A stretch of DNA of 58,269 nucleotides from Nanobdellota archaeon (GCA_021818905.1 JAKASS010000005.1:1-58269); one strand, 5' to 3'; shown: positions 29,690 to 38,815, counted from the first letter of the stretch. Numbers and translations: made by a program. Notes: generated from the letters alone by a model not told the origin.

Positions 29690-31183
29690 ATGGTCCAGGA
29701 ATACAAGATATTCATCGACGGAGAATGGGTAAACTCCGAAAGCAAAGAGTTTTTTGACGTAATAAATCCTGCGACAGAGCAGGTAATAGCAAAGGTTGCA
29801 AAGGGCAATGCAAAGGACACAAAAAAGGCAATCGACGCGGCAAGGAGGGCCTTTGATAACGGCTCTTGGTCTAACAAGACCCCTGCGGAGAGGGCGCAGG
29901 CGCTATGGCAGCTCGCAGAATTAGTCGAAAAGAACAAGGACAAACTTGCTGCGTTAGAATCTACGAATGTCGGTAAGACGATTAAATACGCGCGGGATTC
30001 AGATCTTCCTTTCATAATAGACAATCTAAAGTTTTTTGCAGGGGCTGCAAGGATGCTAGAAGGGAAATCTGCAAATGAATATTCTGGTATAGGGATAAGC
30101 ATAACAAGAAGAGAACCGGTTGGAGTAGTAGGTGCAATAATACCCTGGAATTATCCTTTATACATAGCGATATGGAAGATCGCCCCCGCGTTGGCGGCTG
30201 GAAATACTTTAGTAATAAAGCCCGCAAGCAAAACGCCGTTGACTTTATTGGAGTTCGCAAAGCTCGCAGAAACTGTTCTGCCAAAAGGCGTCTTGAATGT
30301 AATAACTGGGCCCGGCGAAATAGTCGGCGAAGAGCTGGCTTTGAATAACAAAGTAGACATGATCGCACTCACAGGGGACACGTCGACTGGGAAAGAAATA
30401 ATGCGCCTAGCATCAGGAAATGTAAAAAGAGTGCAATTAGAGTTGGGCGGAAAAGCACCCTTCATAGTGCTCCCAGACGCATCGATAGAAGCCGCGACAG
30501 AAGGTGCGGTAGTATCGGCTTTTTGGAATAACGCGCAGGACTGCACAGCGACTACGAGAGTCTACGTTCACGAATCCATTTACGATAAGTTTTTAGAAGC
30601 TCTAGTTGGGAAAGTAAAGAAAATACGATTGGGCGACCCGCAAAATGAGAAGACAGATATGGGTCCTTTGATTTCAGAGTCACAGCGCGAGCACGTAGAA
30701 GAGTTCGTAAAATCTGGTGTAAACCAGGGCGCTAGGCTGCTATGCGGCGGCCGTAGGTCCAAGGAAATGAATAAAGGATTTTTCTTTGAACCCACTGTAT
30801 TCGCAGACGTTGGGCAGAAGATGAGGATATGTCAGGAAGAAATATTTGGTCCAGTGCTATCAGTGTTGAAATATTCCACGGTTGATGAAGCCATAACAAA
30901 TTCAAATGATGTCATTTATGGACTAGCCGCATCTGTATGGGGCAAGGACATAACTACTCTAATGAAAGTAGCGAATTCGCTCAAGTTCGGGACAGTATGG
31001 ATAAATGAACACGGCGTCTTGGTTTCGGAGATGCCGCATGGTGGCTTCAAGCAGAGCGGCTTTGGCAAAGATCTTTCTATGTATGCTCTTGAGGACTTTA
31101 CGCAGATAAAACACATTTACATAGACGAGACAGGCCTGGTAAGAAAACCATGGTATTATACCGTGTACGGAGACAAAGAATGA
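29690..31183 (+). CDS. Aldehyde dehydrogenase (aminoaldehyde type)
   Basis: The 497-residue NAD(P)-dependent enzyme has PWNYPLYIAIWKIAPALAAG, the Glu motif VQLELGGKAPFIV, and the catalytic Cys in NNAQDCTATTRVYV. The NAQDCTA context resembles gamma-aminobutyraldehyde/betaine aldehyde dehydrogenases. It would oxidise an aminoaldehyde, such as 4-aminobutanal or the semialdehyde produced by the nearby lysine aminotransferase. Its TGA overlaps the ATG of the next aldehyde dehydrogenase (ATGA at 31180-31183), so the pair is translationally coupled. Confidence 0.9.
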   Translation: MVQEYKIFIDGEWVNSESKEFFDVINPATEQVIAKVAKGNAKDTKKAIDAARRAFDNGSWSNKTPAERAQALWQLAELVEKNKDKLAALESTNVGKTIKYARDSDLPFIIDNLKFFAGAARMLEGKSANEYSGIGISITRREPVGVVGAIIPWNYPLYIAIWKIAPALAAGNTLVIKPASKTPLTLLEFAKLAETVLPKGVLNVITGPGEIVGEELALNNKVDMIALTGDTSTGKEIMRLASGNVKRVQLELGGKAPFIVLPDASIEAATEGAVVSAFWNNAQDCTATTRVYVHESIYDKFLEALVGKVKKIRLGDPQNEKTDMGPLISESQREHVEEFVKSGVNQGARLLCGGRRSKEMNKGFFFEPTVFADVGQKMRICQEEIFGPVLSVLKYSTVDEAITNSNDVIYGLAASVWGKDITTLMKVANSLKFGTVWINEHGVLVSEMPHGGFKQSGFGKDLSMYALEDFTQIKHIYIDETGLVRKPWYYTVYGDKE

Positions 31184-32544
31184 AAATAAGTTCTGTAGAC
31201 CCGTCGAATAACAAGCTAAACAAAAGTTTTACAGTTTTTACAAAGACAAAATCACTTGATATAGCGAGAGAGGCAAAAGAGGCGTTTCTAGACTGGAAAA
31301 ATCTTGGAGTTTCTAAAAGAGCTGCTTATCTGCGTAACCTTTCCAAAGTATTAAGAGAGAAAAAAGAGGACTATGCGCGGTTAATAACTATCGAGATGGG
31401 CAAACCAATCGGTCAGTCGCTTTCCGAAGTAGAGAAATGTGCTTGGACGGCAGATTTCTTTGCAGATAAATCAGAAAAATGGCTTAGTGACGAGCCGATA
31501 GAAATGGACGGGCAAAAGGCGTTCTTGTCTTTCGAACCTATAGGCGAAGTCCTGGCGATAATGCCTTGGAACTTCCCATTTTGGCAGGCGTTAAGATGTG
31601 CTATACCGGCTTTGGTAGCAGGCAATGTTGTTGTCCTTAGACATTCTAATATAGTTCCACTATGTGCTTTAGCGATAGAAAAGGCGTTTAGCCTCGCAGA
31701 ATTTCCAGAAAACGTTTTTAGAACCACAATAACAGACCATACCGTCGTAGATGAACTTATAAAGAGCCGATATGTCGATGGAGTTTCCATTACCGGGAGC
31801 GTAGAAACGGGCCGTACAGTAGCAAAAATTGCCGGAGAAAGCTTGAAAAAATGTGTACTTGAGCTTGGAGGTTCCGATCCGTTTATAGTTTTAGAAGATG
31901 CGGATATAGAATTAGCCTGTAAAAGCGCTTTTACTTCTAGATTGATAAGCAACGGGCAAAGTTGCATATGCGCAAAGAGATTCATAGTCATAAAAGAAAG
32001 ATTCAACGAATTCGTAAGCAAATTCGTGAGCTTAATGTCTGCAGCAAAAATAGGAACCCCTCTTGATAGATCCACCGACGTCGGTCCGCTCGCAAGCGCA
32101 CAGCAGCTCAAGACCATAGAAGCACAGGTAAACGATGCTAAAAAGAAAGGCGCAAAGATAGAATGTGGCGGCAAGAGGTTAGGCGATAAAGGTTTTTTCT
32201 TTGAACCAACCGTGATTACTAACGTAAAAAGCGATATGCGCATAGCAAAAGAAGAAGTTTTTGGACCAGTGGCAGTTATTCTTCCCGCTAGAAACGAACA
32301 AGAAGTACTGCAGATAGCAAACGATTCTAATTTCGGTCTGGGCGGCAGCGTATGGACTACGGACAGTAAAAAAGGAGAAAGAATGGCCCGCGCGCTTGAA
32401 AGTGGCATGATTTACGTAAATGACTTTACAAAGTCTGATCCTAGGATTCCATTTGGAGGCGTAAAGGATAGCGGCATAGGGAGGGAACTTTCGCGATACG
32501 GTTTGCTAGAATTTATAAATATCAAGCCGATAATACTTAAGTAA
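31180..32544 (+). CDS. Succinate-semialdehyde dehydrogenase-type aldehyde dehydrogenase
   Basis: I use the ATG at 31180, which overlaps the upstream stop and gives 454 residues (MKISSVDPSNNK). An earlier ATG at 31150 would overlap more. It has MPWNFPFWQALRCAIPALVA, CVLELGGSDPFIV and the catalytic Cys in SNGQSCICAKRFIV. The short form with YVNDFTKSDPRIPFGGVKDS matches GabD-type enzymes that oxidise succinate semialdehyde to succinate. Together with the class III aminotransferase at 35.9 kb it would complete a 4-aminobutyrate shunt. Confidence 0.88.
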   Translation: MKISSVDPSNNKLNKSFTVFTKTKSLDIAREAKEAFLDWKNLGVSKRAAYLRNLSKVLREKKEDYARLITIEMGKPIGQSLSEVEKCAWTADFFADKSEKWLSDEPIEMDGQKAFLSFEPIGEVLAIMPWNFPFWQALRCAIPALVAGNVVVLRHSNIVPLCALAIEKAFSLAEFPENVFRTTITDHTVVDELIKSRYVDGVSITGSVETGRTVAKIAGESLKKCVLELGGSDPFIVLEDADIELACKSAFTSRLISNGQSCICAKRFIVIKERFNEFVSKFVSLMSAAKIGTPLDRSTDVGPLASAQQLKTIEAQVNDAKKKGAKIECGGKRLGDKGFFFEPTVITNVKSDMRIAKEEVFGPVAVILPARNEQEVLQIANDSNFGLGGSVWTTDSKKGERMARALESGMIYVNDFTKSDPRIPFGGVKDSGIGRELSRYGLLEFINIKPIILK

Positions 32545-32551
32545 ATATGAT

Positions 32552-32800
32552 ATGGCTAAAAATAAAGTATTCAAATTAACAAAATCAGGTGAGCTTTACG
32601 CAAAAGCACTAAAAGCAGAAGAATATAACGCAGACGGGTTTGGAACTCAAGAAGACCTTTTAAACGGCATGCATAAATATTATCCGAAGATAGATTATGC
32701 ATCGCCGGTAACCGTAATAAAGTGGGATAACATACGCGGCAAGCTTGTTGACGAATATAAATCCAGGAAAGTGCCTTCAGAAATGTGCAATTCGCCTTAA
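32552..32800 (+). CDS. Small hypothetical protein of 82 residues
   Basis: It starts 7 bases after the second aldehyde dehydrogenase (MAKNKVFKLTKSGELYAKAL), is soluble and basic-acidic mixed, and has no recognised motif. Placement suggests it is the last gene of the aldehyde dehydrogenase operon. It is convergent with the saccharopine-dehydrogenase-like gene, 6 bases away. Confidence 0.6.
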   Translation: MAKNKVFKLTKSGELYAKALKAEEYNADGFGTQEDLLNGMHKYYPKIDYASPVTVIKWDNIRGKLVDEYKSRKVPSEMCNSP

Positions 32801-32806
32801 AAAAGA

Positions 32807-33973
32807 TTATTTATTGGCAGTCCAGACCTTCATGTTTCTTTTTTCAAGCTCTTTGAACATGATATCTGGTTGTATAGATATTTCTGGCGGGACGACGCCG
32901 GTCCGTTTTATTTCTCCGCTAGCAATCATCTGAGCGACAACGGAGGGAGCGACGCCGGTATTCCATGAGCCTGCAGGAATATTCCATTTCTCGTTTGTGA
33001 AGCTTTCACAGTAAACTACAAGTTTCTTTTTCTTGCCTTTAGATTTTCCGATAAGTTCAACGTGCAAGAATTCCAAATCGTTTATCTTTATATCAGGTGT
33101 CGGCACGAATCTGTCCAGCAACTTGACTACAAATTTTTTGGGCGATACTGACTGGCCGCCCGGTAAATTTATTTCTTCATCCGATGCAAATCCCGCGTCT
33201 AAAAGAAACTTCACCTTGCTTACTAAGCTGGGGTCAAAGCCGCCCCTGAAGCTGCAGTTCTTCAATTTAAAACTGGATGGTAATGTGGCTACCTCGGAAT
33301 GTAGAGTATAAAAGCAAGAAGCGCTATTCAAAGGCTTTGGAAAATTTATCTTCTCGGACCCGCTTAGAGGCTCCACGAATTCGATTTTTCCATTCCGTAA
33401 TACTGCAGGCTTTTTTCCAAATTCATCAAAAAGGGTCTGTATAGAATAAGGAAGAACTATGGGTGTATTGTATTTAGTGTAATCTTTATCAGCAAAACTA
33501 ACATGTATATCAGTTACTTTATCAAATTTTCTTGCACCGAAAGCAGCAAGGACGTTCATTATTCCCGGAGAAGAACCGCAACCAGGTATAGCCAATAAGT
33601 TCTGGCTCCCAAAAACTTTGTCGAGCTCAAGCTGTTTTAGTGTTGTGTGGAACAAACCGCCCAGATCTATGTAATTTACATGGGCCTCAAGACATGCAAG
33701 CATTACATCAAGATTAAAATAATAATTTACGGCGTTTATCACAACGTTCGCGCCAGACTCCTTTATAGTATTGACAAGGTTTTTATGGTCCTTAACGTTT
33801 ACAGAAGCTAGCCTTACTTTTCTTTTAGGGTATCTTGCTGCCAATGTTTTTGCTCTTTCAATCTCCAAGTCAGCAAATGTTAGGTCGCCTTCGTAAGTTT
33901 CTAGAAGATCTGTACCAGTTACGCTGCCCATCTCTCCGCAGCCGAGCAGGAATATCCCCATAAAGCTATTCAA
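32807..33973 (-). CDS. Saccharopine dehydrogenase-family oxidoreductase
   Basis: The 388-residue protein begins with a Rossmann NAD(P) site (GIFLLGCGEMGSVTGTDLLE). It continues with VVINAVNYYFNLDVMLAC, YIDLGGLFHTT and PGCGSSPGIMNVLAAFGA, hallmarks of the saccharopine dehydrogenase/lysine dehydrogenase family. It probably acts on lysine, saccharopine or 2-aminoadipate semialdehyde, in line with the lysine aminotransferase upstream on the same strand (about 60 bases away). The second Met (MGIFLLG) is an equally possible start. Direction of the reaction is not known. Confidence 0.85.
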   Translation of the reverse strand: MNSFMGIFLLGCGEMGSVTGTDLLETYEGDLTFADLEIERAKTLAARYPKRKVRLASVNVKDHKNLVNTIKESGANVVINAVNYYFNLDVMLACLEAHVNYIDLGGLFHTTLKQLELDKVFGSQNLLAIPGCGSSPGIMNVLAAFGARKFDKVTDIHVSFADKDYTKYNTPIVLPYSIQTLFDEFGKKPAVLRNGKIEFVEPLSGSEKINFPKPLNSASCFYTLHSEVATLPSSFKLKNCSFRGGFDPSLVSKVKFLLDAGFASDEEINLPGGQSVSPKKFVVKLLDRFVPTPDIKINDLEFLHVELIGKSKGKKKKLVVYCESFTNEKWNIPAGSWNTGVAPSVVAQMIASGEIKRTGVVPPEISIQPDIMFKELEKRNMKVWTANK

Positions 33974-34034
33974 ACATCAGCAAAATAAATAGACAATATA
34001 ATCTTTTAGGGGGACCGACATTAAATTAAGCTAC

Positions 34035-35600
34035 TTAGGCGCCCGGCGGTGCATCCTTAGAAATGAAGTAAACTTTGCTTTCTTTTATCCCGCCGTCGTT
34101 TTCTGGCGCCGTGAAGGCGGACTTTGCAGGACCATCCGCGGTTTTTTTCTCGGTTTGGGCACCTTGGTCCTTTGTTTCATCTGACTTCTTTGAAGTGACG
34201 GGCAACGCAAGCCTTATAGGTGCCGAAGAAGCTTGAGACGCGGTCGGTTTTGAAGATCCGCGCGCCTTGCCGAAGAGTTCTGTCGCTACCTTTTCCATAA
34301 TCGAAAGCGCGTCGTTTATATGATTTTCTTCTATGATAAGAGAAGGTCTAAATCTTATACCGCTCGCGCCAGTCCTTAAAACTAAGAGCTTATTATCATA
34401 ACATCTATTATAAAATTCCTCTCTAAGCGCAGGGCTTTTAAGGTCAAATGCGCACATGAGGCCGCGCCCCCGCGCGTTGAATATATCATCAGGAAATTTA
34501 TCCTGTAGTCCTTCAAGGCCTTTAAGAAATATTTTGCCCATCTTTGCGGCGTTGTCGACAAGTTTTTCTTCGTTTATTATCTCGAGATATTTTGTCGCCC
34601 TGACCATGTCTGTTAAATTTCCGCCCCAGGTAGAGTCTATCCTGTTAGGCACCCTAAAAACGTGGTCGTTTATGTCTTCAAGCTTGTGGCCCGCCATTAT
34701 ACCGCATACTTGCATCTTCTTCCCGAATGCGATTATGTCCGGTCTTATGTCAAAGTGCTGGTGCGCCCACCACTTGCCGGTTATTCCTACGCCGGTCTGT
34801 ATCTCGTCTAATATGAAAAGGATATCGTTCTCTGCGGTTATTTTCCTGACAGCTTGCATGTATTCTTTCCTAAAGTGGTTATCGCCGCCCTCGCCTTGTA
34901 TAGGCTCCATTATCAATGCAGCTATCTGGTCACCTTCCTGGGATATTGCCTTTTGTATCTCTTCTATGCTCTGCTTTTCAAGCTCTTCCGCTTTCTTCGT
35001 GTTCTCTGCGTTTAGCGGGAAGGTTATCTTTGGATTCGAAACCCTTGGCCAGCTGAACCTTGGAAAATATTGTACTTTTTTTATGCTTGCGGTATTCGTT
35101 ATAGCGAGTGTGTAGCCGGATCTCCCATGGAACGCTTCCATAAGATATATTACTTTCTGCCCGCGGACTTCCTGTATCCCCTTTGTAAAGTTCTTCCTTA
35201 TCTTCCAGTCAAACGCGGTCTTAAGGGCATTTTCAACGGCCAATGCGCCGCCCTCGATGAAGAAGAAGTATTTCATGTAAGGTGGCGTCGCTATCCTGGA
35301 TAGAGTGTCGACGAATTCCGCCATTTCGACCGTTAAGACATCGCTGTTCGTAGGCTTGTTTATGGAGGCGCGCTGCAACTTTTTAAGAAAACCAGGCTCG
35401 AACATCTTTTCATGGTTCATTCCTATGGCAGAAGAAGCGAAAAAGCCAAAGAAATCAAGGAATTTCCTGTCGCTTTTTGCATCTTGGAGGTACATCCCCT
35501 TGCTTTTGTCAAGATCAAGGACAAAGTCGAAGACGTCGCTTATCATCCTTTTCTTAATTATGCCGTGAACATCATTCGGCGTTATCATAAAAATACTCAT
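34035..35600 (-). CDS. lat: L-lysine 6-aminotransferase with a C-terminal extension
   Basis: Residues 1-445 match PLP-dependent class III lysine 6-transaminases: ITPNDVHGIIKKRMISDVFD, LDFFGFFASSAIGMNHE, ILDEIQTGVGITGKW and the PLP-lysine region PDIIAFGKKMQVCGIMAGHK. The enzyme moves the epsilon-amino group of lysine to 2-oxoglutarate, giving 2-aminoadipate semialdehyde. The last 76 or so residues are a low-complexity tail rich in Ala, Ser, Lys and Pro, not expected in the family. The ATG is preceded by a GGAGGT 3 bases before it. It is likely co-transcribed with the saccharopine-dehydrogenase-like gene. Confidence 0.9.
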   Translation of the reverse strand: MSIFMITPNDVHGIIKKRMISDVFDFVLDLDKSKGMYLQDAKSDRKFLDFFGFFASSAIGMNHEKMFEPGFLKKLQRASINKPTNSDVLTVEMAEFVDTLSRIATPPYMKYFFFIEGGALAVENALKTAFDWKIRKNFTKGIQEVRGQKVIYLMEAFHGRSGYTLAITNTASIKKVQYFPRFSWPRVSNPKITFPLNAENTKKAEELEKQSIEEIQKAISQEGDQIAALIMEPIQGEGGDNHFRKEYMQAVRKITAENDILFILDEIQTGVGITGKWWAHQHFDIRPDIIAFGKKMQVCGIMAGHKLEDINDHVFRVPNRIDSTWGGNLTDMVRATKYLEIINEEKLVDNAAKMGKIFLKGLEGLQDKFPDDIFNARGRGLMCAFDLKSPALREEFYNRCYDNKLLVLRTGASGIRFRPSLIIEENHINDALSIMEKVATELFGKARGSSKPTASQASSAPIRLALPVTSKKSDETKDQGAQTEKKTADGPAKSAFTAPENDGGIKESKVYFISKDAPPGA

Positions 35601-35931
35601 AACCTCCTAGCTCAACTATACTAGGCTCAAATTCTATATATGCGTTCTAGGTGTATATATAGATTTTTCCGAGCCAGGAAATTTTTAATGCTACTATAAG
35701 AATAACTGAATACCTATGATACCTCTCTGGATACTCTTGTAAAGTGCTAAATATGCTATAAATCGTAAGATGATATGGCCAAAACTATTGACTAGATATC
35801 GCTTTCGCTGATCGTTTCGAGTTTCTCGATGTCGATCTTGCTAGGATTTATTTATCTTCTATGAAAAGACATCATGTATAAAACTTTTTTTGTAGAAGAT
35901 CGATTTACTAGCGTAAACTTATATAATTCGA
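35601..35931. other. Intergenic region between divergent aminotransferase genes
   Basis: About 330 bases without a convincing gene. It holds the ribosome binding site of the lysine aminotransferase (35603-35608, minus strand), several TATATA stretches near 35635-35660, and a CCTAG...CTAGG inverted repeat just upstream of the lat start. The TATA box of the plus-strand aminotransferase (TTATATAAT, 35918-35926) is at its end. Control of the two aminotransferases probably lies here. Confidence 0.4.
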
Positions 35932-35946
35932 GTGGCAATAAAGGAT

Positions 35947-37326
35947 ATGGATTTCAAGAAATTACATTTCAATGACGCACCGGACATGCGCATTCCTCCG
36001 CCGGGGCCAAAAGCAAAGAAGATATTAGACGCTCAGGCAAAAACAGAAGGCAACGCAGTCTATTATCCCAAGGTCCTTCCATTCGTACCAGAAGAAGGGA
36101 TGGGAGCTACGATAAGGGACGCAGATGGAAATACTTACATAGATTTTTACGCAGGCGTTTCCGTGCTTAATTTTGGCCATTCGAATCCTTACATATTAGA
36201 TAAGGCACTTGCACAGATGAAGAAGCTTACGCACAGTCTCGACTTTCCTACGGCTGCGAGGACAGAGCTTGTCAGAAGACTCATAGGACTTGCGCCAGGT
36301 AACATGAAAAACGATGCAAAGGTCGTCTTTGGCGGCCCGACCGGATCCGACGCGGTAGAGTCAGCGATCAAATTGGCAAAGTCCAATACAAAGAGGCTTT
36401 CAGTCATAGCCTTCGAAGGTTCCTATCATGGTCAGACTACCATGGCTTTAGCGGCCACGGCCGAAAAGAAATACAGGGAAAATTATTCGCCGCTCGGACC
36501 AGAAGTTCATTTTGCTCCTTATCCAAACGTTTACAGAAATCCTTTCAGGACAGATGATCCAAATACCTGCGTAGAGATGTGCATTGATTATCTTGAAGAC
36601 ATGGTCCAGAACCCGGATTCCGGTGTATTATCGCCAGCGGCTATGATAGTCGAACCCATACAAGGCGAAGGGGGAATCATCGTTCCACCAGATAACTTCT
36701 TGCCGGAAGTAGAAAGAATATGCAGAAAGAACGGCATCGTGTTGATAGTAGACGAAGTACAAGCAGCTTTTGGAAGGGCCGGAAAATGGTTTGCTTCTGA
36801 ATACTCGGGTGTCAATCCAGATGTAATAACGATGGCCAAGTCGATCGGTGGCATCGGTCTTCCATTAAGCGGTATAATGTATAGGGGCGATCTGGACATA
36901 TGGAAACCCGGGGCCCACTTAGGTACTTTTAGGGGAGACGTGGTCGCGATGGCGGCCGGTGTGGCAGCCATAGATTTTGCTGAAGAAAGCGATTTACTGA
37001 AACACGTTAACATGGTCGGAGAAAAAGCTTTGAAGTATTTGAAAGACTTGATGAAAGAAAATAAATGTATCGGCGATGTCAGAGGCAAAGGATTATTCAT
37101 AGGAGTGGAATTCGTAAAAGACAGAAAGACCAAGGTCCCATGGAAAGAAATCTGCGACAAGATCCAACTCGAATGTTTCAAAAATGGGCTTATTGTGTGG
37201 CGTGCTGGAGCGTATGGAAACATAATAAGGATAATGCCGCCTTTGACGATCACAGATGAATTGATGACAAAGGGACTTGATATCTTCTCAAAGGAAATCA
37301 AATCTAGCGAAAAATCTTTGTTATAA
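35947..37326 (+). CDS. Class III aminotransferase (4-aminobutyrate type)
   Basis: I prefer the ATG at 35947 (MDFKKLHFND), because the TATA box TTATATAAT at 35918-35926 is 21 bases upstream, as expected for a leaderless transcript. A GTG at 35932 would give 5 more residues. The 459-residue protein has VFGGPTGSDAVESAIKLAK, EGSYHGQTTMA, VDEVQAAFGRAGKWFA and the PLP-lysine region ITMAKSIGGIGLPLSG. It fits archaeal 4-aminobutyrate or broad-specificity omega-aminotransferases and would supply semialdehydes to the aldehyde dehydrogenases on the other side of the cluster. Confidence 0.85.
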   Translation: MDFKKLHFNDAPDMRIPPPGPKAKKILDAQAKTEGNAVYYPKVLPFVPEEGMGATIRDADGNTYIDFYAGVSVLNFGHSNPYILDKALAQMKKLTHSLDFPTAARTELVRRLIGLAPGNMKNDAKVVFGGPTGSDAVESAIKLAKSNTKRLSVIAFEGSYHGQTTMALAATAEKKYRENYSPLGPEVHFAPYPNVYRNPFRTDDPNTCVEMCIDYLEDMVQNPDSGVLSPAAMIVEPIQGEGGIIVPPDNFLPEVERICRKNGIVLIVDEVQAAFGRAGKWFASEYSGVNPDVITMAKSIGGIGLPLSGIMYRGDLDIWKPGAHLGTFRGDVVAMAAGVAAIDFAEESDLLKHVNMVGEKALKYLKDLMKENKCIGDVRGKGLFIGVEFVKDRKTKVPWKEICDKIQLECFKNGLIVWRAGAYGNIIRIMPPLTITDELMTKGLDIFSKEIKSSEKSLL

Positions 37327-37430
37327 AGATTATTTTCAAGTGAAAACTTTTCAGCAGACGGATAGGCGTTTTAAATCCGGTTTAGATATATGACCTATCA
37401 GTTAATGGAAAAGGTTAGTAGAACCTATTA

Positions 37431-37508
37431 ATGATGGCACCTATCGCAGTACTCCCCGGGCTCGCAGCCACCGCGGCCGCATGCAGTATGTCGATATCAG
37501 CCGGTTAG
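37431..37508 (+). CDS. Possible 25-residue hydrophobic peptide
   Basis: ATG at 37431 opens MMAPIAVLPGLAATAAACSM, ending at TAG 37506-37508. The DNA is unusually GC-rich for the window and packed with palindromic hexamers (CCCGGG, CCGCGG, GCGGCC, GCATGC, GATATC). There is no clear ribosome binding site. The peptide could be a small membrane protein or chance. Confidence 0.2.
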   Translation: MMAPIAVLPGLAATAAACSMSISAG

Positions 37509-37551
37509 CCGAAATAAATACAAATAAGAATAATGGCATACTCAAATAAGC

Positions 37552-38436
37552 ATGAAAAATAGAGCCTTAGAAGTGGTTATAATCATTGCGATTCTGGCAC
37601 CGATAGCCTATCTAATTTATTTTTTACTTAGGACTCCATCGCCTTATGACTCCGCTATGCTATCGATACTTGTATCGATACTCGTGATAGTTTTGGGGTA
37701 TATGACAGTCAGGGAGATCTCAAGAGTACTGGAAGGGTCTTTTGTAGGCAGACAGCACAAGAGTATAACGGGGGTCATAAACTACCTGATACGCGTAACG
37801 GCTTTCTTTGTCATACTATTCGTGATCCTTTCGGTTTTCCGCATTAACCTGACCGGCATACTTATAGCCGGGGGATTCGCGGGCATAGTGATCGGTCTTG
37901 CGGCTCAGACAGTCCTGTCAAATATATTTGCGGGGATAGCAATAACCGTCAGCGACATGGTAAAACCGGAAGAGGAGGTCACTGTACAGGGATGGCAATG
38001 GGGGTTTGGATTCCCGTTTTTTAAACCGAAGGGTCTTTCAGCAGACAGGATGCCTGCCGGTTTCACGGGAAAAGTACTGGCTATCAAGGCTTTTTACATC
38101 GAGATAATGATGGATGACGGCAACATCGTTAAGCTGCCGAACAGCGAATTTATAGGTGCTGCAATAACTTCACACACAAGAAATTCCATGGTCGTGGACA
38201 AACTGCAGATAGAGGTCCCGATAAAGACAAACATACTAAAATTCAACGGTTCACTTAGAAGAGCATTAGTCAAAGTAAAGAAGACAGAGGATCTGGAAGT
38301 CCATATTGAAGAGATGAGCATGGATGAATACCTAGTAAAGATAACTTGGAAATGCAAGAACATCAAGGAAGAGAGAAGGGAAATACGAGACAGCATAATA
38401 GCGATCACTTCAAAAGTCATAAGGAAGAAACCCTAA
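37552..38436 (+). CDS. mscS: MscS-family mechanosensitive channel
   Basis: The 294-residue membrane protein has three N-terminal membrane helices (about 8-27, 34-53, 80-105). The pore helix region GGFAGIVIGLAAQTVLSNIF has the Gly/Ala-rich packing of TM3 in MscS. A beta domain follows (PEEEVTVQGW, VLAIKAFYIEIMMDDGNIVK, LPNSEF), with a short C-terminal alpha/beta domain. It would open on membrane tension and release solutes in hypo-osmotic shock. A TATA-like sequence and no close neighbour on the same strand suggest it is monocistronic. Confidence 0.92.
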   Translation: MKNRALEVVIIIAILAPIAYLIYFLLRTPSPYDSAMLSILVSILVIVLGYMTVREISRVLEGSFVGRQHKSITGVINYLIRVTAFFVILFVILSVFRINLTGILIAGGFAGIVIGLAAQTVLSNIFAGIAITVSDMVKPEEEVTVQGWQWGFGFPFFKPKGLSADRMPAGFTGKVLAIKAFYIEIMMDDGNIVKLPNSEFIGAAITSHTRNSMVVDKLQIEVPIKTNILKFNGSLRRALVKVKKTEDLEVHIEEMSMDEYLVKITWKCKNIKEERREIRDSIIAITSKVIRKKP

Positions 38437-38504
38437 AACTTGCGATAACGATCAGTAGATGGACAGGTAAATGATTCCTTAGAATTTAACTCTTAATTAT
38501 AAAG

Positions 38505-38606
38505 GTACGCTTGTGCATAACTGTCTTGTAGCGTGACTAGATACTCATCAAAATTACCCCGTTCCTGCGCACAAAGTAGAAAATGAGGAGTCATGCACAA
38601 GCGTAC
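38505..38606. mobile_element. Miniature inverted-repeat element (MITE), about 100 bp
   Basis: GTACGCTTGTGCATAACT at 38505-38522 is mirrored by AGTCATGCACAAGCGTAC at 38589-38606 (18 bp, one mismatch). No reading frame fills the 66 bases between. The outermost palindromic GTAC may be a target duplication. The core GCTTGTGCATAACT matches the right end of the IS5-type element at about 20100-20113, so the MITE may be mobilised by that transposase. Confidence 0.75.
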
Positions 38607-38701
38607 GATTTATATGCCAGAATGGCTTCTGCCTAATTGATGTGCAAAGCCGCTTATTGCATCACCTATATATTTGTACTAAACCATTCTTAGGATATTG
38701 T

Positions 38702-38815
38702 ATGAAAAAACAGGAAAAACCGGAAACATATACCTGCCCTATGCATCCTGATATAAGAATGAAAAAGAAAGGGAAGTGTCCTGAATGCGGGATGCAGCTC
38801 ATATCTTCAAAGTGA
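38702..38815 (+). CDS. Heavy-metal-binding-domain peptide, 37 residues
   Basis: The short frame encodes ETYTCPMHPDIRMKKKGKCP and ECGMQLIS. This is the heavy-metal-binding domain pattern Y-x-CPMHP...G-x-CP-x-CGM-x-L found at the N-terminus of, or as a small protein beside, copper/heavy-metal P-type ATPases. It is 122 bases upstream of such an ATPase on the same strand. It may act as a metal chaperone or sensor, or be a detached domain of the pump. Confidence 0.75.
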   Translation: MKKQEKPETYTCPMHPDIRMKKKGKCPECGMQLISSK

